Of a stretch of DNA of 64,000 bases, positions 59,210 to 64,000 are shown one piece after another (positions within the stretch are counted from its first letter, which is position 1; each line of letters starts with the position of its first letter). The notes below the pieces were generated by a model, which was not told the origin of the DNA, made no database searches, and saw only the letters and a program-made list of their open reading frames with translations. This DNA comes from Tachypleus tridentatus (taxonomy: Eukaryota; Arthropoda; Merostomata; Xiphosura; Limulidae). A program made the translations under genes and the position numbers. The DNA lies in assembly GCF_004210375.1 (NCBI RefSeq), contig NC_134837.1, positions 19,973,586-20,037,585 of the forward strand, given 5' to 3'.

Positions 59210-59460
59210 GCCTAATGTTACAATATTCTAATTTTATGGAAAGTAATATCAATAGCAAATCAATTTACTTTTAATAATGTAAAATAGAAGATAAAGTCAT
59301 GAAGCTAAGAGAAAAACCTCTTTAGAAATGCTTTTATCGGTAACAAGTGTGGTTAACTTTTTTTTTTTATAATCAAGGAAAAGCTATGATTGCTCTCAAA
59401 TATATTTACAGGTTTTCTTCTGTTGTTTAAAAACAAACTGTACAACTCTGTTAATAATGT
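59210..59460. repeat. direct repeat, copy 1
   Basis: Matches 61580-61840 in the same orientation: ATTCTAATTTTATGGAAAGT, TCAATAGC.AATCA, TCTTTAGAAAT, GGAAAAG..ATGATTGCT, ATATATTTACA. It is clearly diverged. It lies downstream of the SNAPC3 stop codon. Confidence 0.65.
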
Positions 59461-60403
59461 CTTCCTATTAATTTTTTGGCTACTTTGTTTAACGAATGAT
59501 TTCACCCACAGCTGAAAATTATAGTTTGATGACGTGCAGAGTGGTTTTAAGATGGCAGAGATGTCACTAGTGTCTTTTCTCATGATGACAGTTGTCGTCT
59601 AAAAAGACAGCCTAGAGAACAATGCTAACTGCACAGTAGCTGAATGAGATGGGTTAGAAAATAGCTCTCTCGTGTACTAGAGTGGTACCTACTATCTTGT
59701 ACATCAACAGGAAATATACTGTGTGTTGGAGGGATGATATCTTGCTAGTTGTAGTGAGGCTTATGCCATTGAGCATATTTCATATTAATAGATTGCAATT
59801 CATTCCCCCTATGCCAAGTACAAATGAAAACTATTATAAGAAACATGCTGTATGTTACAAAGATGTGTTTACCTCTTACAGTGGCCATAATCACTTTAAG
59901 GTGGACAGAAACATTCTGATAACTCTTTAATTTTCAGTAGCTAGTCTGTGTAAGTGTGTGTGCATACAGACATTTTTAAGATAGAAGTGGGGATATTGTA
60001 GAAGTTTGTTGCAAAGTAGTTAAATATTTAAAACTTGTATGGTTTTTCAGTACAAGAAACAAGAATAAATATATATTTATAGCAAAACTAGATGTAATAC
60101 TTGTGTTCTTATTCATTTTTTTAAACATACCATCTGATTTTACCAAATGTATTGAAGGGAAAGTCTTGTATAAGACTAGATTTTTTAAATTTTATTTTAT
60201 CCTTTGAATAAAGGGTAATAATTACAATGTTTTATACTCACCAAAGATTCTTTAAATACATAAATCATATAAACATTTGACAACTTATAGTTGATCAAAT
60301 TAAATAAAAAAACATAACTACTTTTCATACGTTTATTAAAAAAAAGAAATGTACAGTTTTGAAAACATTTCCCAATTGTGTATCACAACATAGTATTTTA
60401 TTC
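59461..60403. other. 3' flank of SNAPC3, no gene recognised
   Basis: Non-coding. Minus-strand AATAAA motifs at 60397-60402 (one base after the SNAPC3 stop) and 60332-60337 could end the SNAPC3 transcript. Confidence 0.4.
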
Positions 60404-63168
60404 TCAAAATATTGCTGTTCGATCAAAATACAGATGAGCTTCAAAATCCCCTATTTTTTTCCCATCTGCTGTATAGTTGTACTTAAAGAAACAATTCTCA
60501 CAGAAAAAGAAAGGATCTTCTGGCACTCTCTTATTTCCAAATGTTACCCACCTGCAAAAAATTAATTTAGTATCATAGTCACCTATATTGTAAAGAAACT
60601 AGCAAAATTAGCTGGCTTTGCATGGGTTAACAGGTTGATATATCTTAGCAAGCGTACAAAACTTATCATGAAAGTAAAAACATCAGTATAATTTTAAACT
60701 TACAACCTTTATGAATTAAGGTAGTTTCTTTTGTATCACTAAAGTTTTTAATAAAAAAAACAACAAATCACTTTAATCAATGGACACTTTAAATTAAGAA
60801 ATCAATAAATATCATAACAGTGTTTGTTTTCTACACTTCATCTTATACTTCTAGAACATAGGCCAACAAACAATATTATGTTACACTTTTGTTGCTAAGC
60901 AACATGCCATAAATGCATTGTTACTAAAATGCACTGGCTTTTTTACATATCAGAAATTATTAATCTAACTTTTATACTGTAGGGTATACATGGATAAGTA
61001 ATAACACCAAGGTGCATACCCTTAATGTTCATTTAGTATGAATACAAAATTTTAGGTTCCAAGATTTTCTTCTTGTAGCTATGAGAGTTACAGACATACA
61101 TACCCTTTTATTATTACAGATGACTATTATAACACACACACACATATATATATATATATAGATGGATTTAAATAAAAGGAGTTAAAACAATTAAAGAATC
61201 AAAACACATACACTTATATGGATTACACCCTGTACTTATGATTTAAACCTTACCATTCATCTATAAAAATACATTTGAACTTTATAAATAATTATACCGC
61301 AAATATTCAAAAGTAGAAGCAACTGTTTTGGAAGATGACTATTCAAAACAATAATGTAATTTTAAAATGTATGTAATGAAAGAACCAGTTGATTTAAGGA
61401 ACACAAGAAATGGTAAGAATCTAGTATAGGAAACTGATATTCCGGTTTTATATTTATAAAAACAATAACTAAAGAAAATTAAAATAATTGCTACAGATCA
61501 AGTCTACATATATATATATATATATAGAAAATAGTTGTTTTAAAATTTTGATCCACTTCCATTGCATAATACGTAATGCATTTTTAACTTTACATATTTT
61601 AATTTTATGGAAAGTAATTTCAATAGCCAATCAGTTTAATTTTATTTATGTAAATTACAAGACAAGATCTTGAAGTTAAAAAAAATATCTTTAGAAATTA
61701 TTTTGTCAGTAACAAGTTACAATTTTTTATTTTTTTATAATTAAAGGAAAAGAAATGATTGCTTTCACATATATTTACATGTTCAGGTTTATTGCTTTTT
61801 TTATGGTGTCTAAAAACGAATTGTACAAGTCTTTAATGTAGATATTGAAGTCTGTTTTATTTTGTTTGTTACTGTTGAAATTATTCTTTTTTATTAGTTT
61901 ACATGTGTACATGTAGTGTGCCTGTTCTTTATTTACAATCTGATAAAATACTTTACATTACTAATGGTTGTAGGTAATGTTTCTGTGGTACTTAACACTG
62001 TACTATATTTTCAATGTTTTTGCATAAAAGATTTTATCCACAAACAAAATATCTGGTACACATTACATAATTCTCTTTCATATTTTTGTACAACAATTAT
62101 GTTTCAATAATGTTTACCAGTTATTGGATTAACTTTGCTGTATCAGTTAAAATTTCATTTGAGTTACTATTCTATATTATATATGCAAAAACGGCTCGTT
62201 TGGGTTGAGAAAATATTTTATGTAGAAGAGCGAACAACGTTTTTGAGAAATATATTTCTCTACAAGTGGGTTTTCTCGACATCACTGATTCTATATTATA
62301 ACTAATACATAGAAATGAATATGTGAATTCACAAACCATAACATTTATTTATATCTGTTGCAGTGGTTTTTCTTACATTTGGATTATGATGTAAATAATA
62401 AGCATTAGTTAACAGACAAACAAAATATGTTCAATTGATGTCGTTGAATTTTGTTGCTAGTCTCTACAAAGTTTATTTCTTGTACATATTTTATTTAGAA
62501 AAGATAGGTATAAAATTGTATAACCATCACATAAATTATTTTTTTGTAAGTAAAATTAACCATAATAATGGAAGTACAGTCTCTTAATTAAAAATAAATA
62601 TTCAACACACCATCACCAAATTACAACATAAAGAAAGGAATTTGTAACACAGAGAAATTTAAATGAATTGCAGAAGAGAGACACTACATACATGTTCCAA
62701 GATGTGGGTGTGTATATCTTATAAAGCTCATGTTCATTGTGTTTCTCATACTTCAACCAAGCTTAATCAAAATGTCCAATTCTACCCAATCGCAAAACTT
62801 ACACAGTTAAGTGTTAATTTGTTCTTCACAAGGGTTATTCATGGATCAATTAAATCTTTAAGTTTATTGAATACTGAAAGCAATTACTGGTTCCGCATAT
62901 TAATTTAAAGTACGAAAATGAAAACAAAAAATATCAAAACTGTTTTACTGGACAAAAAAAAGATAGCTAAATGTAAACATTCTCTGATAATACAGAATAA
63001 GAACTCACATTATAGAAACTTCTTATCATTATACTAAATAATTTAGTCAAGCGTTTGTACCTTGAGGTTTTGATGTGACACACCATGCAGATGATACGTT
63101 GTTTCCGTGGGGTTCTCAAATACATTGGGTAGTCACAAATGTCTTGGCTATCATCTGGATGGCAAAGC
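60404..63168 (-). CDS. SNAPC3: SNAPC3, last two coding exons (partial gene)
   Basis: SNAPC3 (SNAP50) is the DNA-contacting subunit of the snRNA-activating protein complex, which binds the proximal sequence element of snRNA promoters for RNA polymerases II and III. Exons on the minus strand: 63168-63061 (LCHPDDSQDICDYPMYLR ... QRIICMVCHIKTSR) and 60551-60404 (WVTFGNKRVPEDPFFFCENC ... DFEAHLYFDRTAIF, stop TGA 60406-60404). Acceptors TTGTATAG and TTTTTGCAG and donor GTACAA fit; the AG/G junction rebuilds an Arg codon. The paired cysteines (ICMVC and FFCENC) form the C-terminal zinc-binding part, matching human SNAPC3 ([20 protein letters not shown]). The 5' part of the gene lies right of the window or in exons not recognised here. 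Confidence 0.9.
61132..61160. repeat. (AC)n(AT)n compound microsatellite
   Basis: AC dinucleotides followed by AT dinucleotides. Confidence 0.9.
61506..61527. repeat. (AT)n microsatellite
   Basis: Uninterrupted AT/TA run. Confidence 0.9.
61580..61840. repeat. direct repeat, copy 2
   Basis: Partner of 59210-59460, 2.37 kb away in the same orientation, inside the last SNAPC3 intron. Confidence 0.65.
62180..62290 (-). mobile_element. Penelope-like tail fragment
   Basis: The minus strand reads GATGTCGAGAAAACCCACTT, then GAGAAATATATTTCTC, AACGTTGTTCGCTCTTC and CTCAACCCAAACGAGCC. This resembles the tail of horseshoe-crab Penelope-like elements as I remember them. A partial match lies at about 19000-19035. 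It is a fragment without coding domains. Confidence 0.35.
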
Positions 63169-64000
63169 CTATACAATTAAAGAAAGTTTTTTTCTTTCAA
63201 AAACAACTTAAATATAAATACACTGATAGGCCACTTTATTAGGATTCCAACTCAATACCAGACTGGATGAACATTTGCTACAATTTGAAGTGAACATGAA
63301 ATAGCCTTTAAATTGCATCTTTTTATGGAATATGGTTTGGAATTTGTTTACAAATGGCAGGATAGGGTAATTATGGTAACTCTCCATTTTACAGATGCTC
63401 AATTAGAAGATAAGATTGACCATACTGGATGTATATATAAATGTTGAAGTCATTGTTATGTTCTGGAAACCAGTATGAACAATAAAAATACAGTTATAAT
63501 TGAAAAGTACATTTTCGTTAGGGTTACAATGTTGCAACAAAGTTCATATATATTATGAGCGATTTTCATTCCTCCAAAAGGATTAAATTACAATTTATAT
63601 TGTGACATATAACCCTTAATATAAACAAATTCGATTCAATGTTTTATTGGCATGGCAGTCACTTAAGTAAACTTTCACAGATTTTATTTTGTATTAGGAA
63701 GTAGAAAGATCTTGTGATGAAATATGTTCTTAAAGCAAACTTAGTAACAACTGTTGACAAAAGTTTAGATGAGGAAATAACAATGTCATTATAACTGACT
63801 TAAATATTTGGAAATTTTCATTAAATTATTATTATGTTTTAAGAGTGAGTGTGAAGTTAACAATTACATTCAAATAAGTATAATAGTAAATTATTTAAAG
63901 GCTTTCTTCATATAGTGATATAAGGTCTTTATTGGAACTCATAATTAATTATGAAATAAAATATTTATCTTTAATTATTCATTTAAGGGCAGACACAGTG
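63169..64000. other. probable SNAPC3 intron, no exon recognised
   Basis: AT-rich sequence upstream of the acceptor at 63169-63170 on the minus strand. No further SNAPC3 exon is recognisable before the window edge. Confidence 0.4.

Larger units (their letters stand above)
60552..63060 (-). other. last intron of SNAPC3
   Basis: About 2.5 kb, AT-rich. It contains the microsatellites at 61132 and 61506, direct-repeat copy 2 and a Penelope-like tail fragment at 62180-62290. Confidence 0.7.

Noticed and set aside
59210-61840. LTR pair of a retroelement
   Set aside because: The copies are much diverged, lack clear TG...CA ends and target duplications, and enclose a host exon with no element coding.

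Overview
The window looks like animal nuclear DNA from an arthropod, most likely a chelicerate such as a horseshoe crab. The sequence is strongly AT-rich, with spliced genes, long introns, an arthropod-like Furry protein and many tRNA-headed SINEs of a kind I associate with horseshoe-crab genomes. The species call is inference; the eukaryotic, metazoan nature is clear. Genes are sparse and most of the window is transposon debris.

Host genes. (1) A probable last exon of an unidentified plus-strand gene ends at 1026. (2) A three-exon minus-strand gene (15532-21119) encodes a 202-residue protein with an N-terminal membrane anchor and a possible START/SRPBCC-like fold. Its exons join in frame, and a CpG-containing NRF-1-like palindrome lies just upstream. 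(3) A full-length Furry (fry) homologue occupies 29216-38165 on the plus strand with no intron in about 8.95 kb. The frame slips five times by one base. Four slips coincide exactly with a homopolymer one base too long or too short, and correcting all five gives 2,983 codons. It is therefore either an intronless retrogene with sequencing indels or a young processed pseudogene. (4) The last two exons of SNAPC3 (minus strand, 60404-63168) lie at the right end; the rest of that gene is outside the window.

Mobile elements. 1-15 kb holds a TTAA-flanked MITE, two SINE types, a Penelope-like relic with a GIY-YIG-like region, a Ty3/gypsy integrase relic and a large inverted repeat. 21-29 kb is rich in SINEs, with a TA-flanked MITE of pogo type and a dispersed repeat. 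39-40 kb holds a LINE relic. 44-46 kb holds a degenerate repeat array split by SINEs, then a Tc1-like relic. 46.9-58.7 kb is a block of LTR-element fossils: a Gmr1-like gypsy (integrase before reverse transcriptase) carrying a complete-length Ty1/copia element with very short LTRs and a GTTGT target duplication, then a second, envelope-bearing gypsy with an apparent 3' LTR, all peppered with SINEs.

The most interesting points are the intronless fry copy; a SINE whose target-site duplication encloses an extra tRNA-like 3' half at its 5' end; three SINE types with different heads but a related tail; and the nested copia in Gmr1-like gypsy arrangement. I found no CRISPR, rRNA or intact tRNA gene, and no clearly new multi-gene system.
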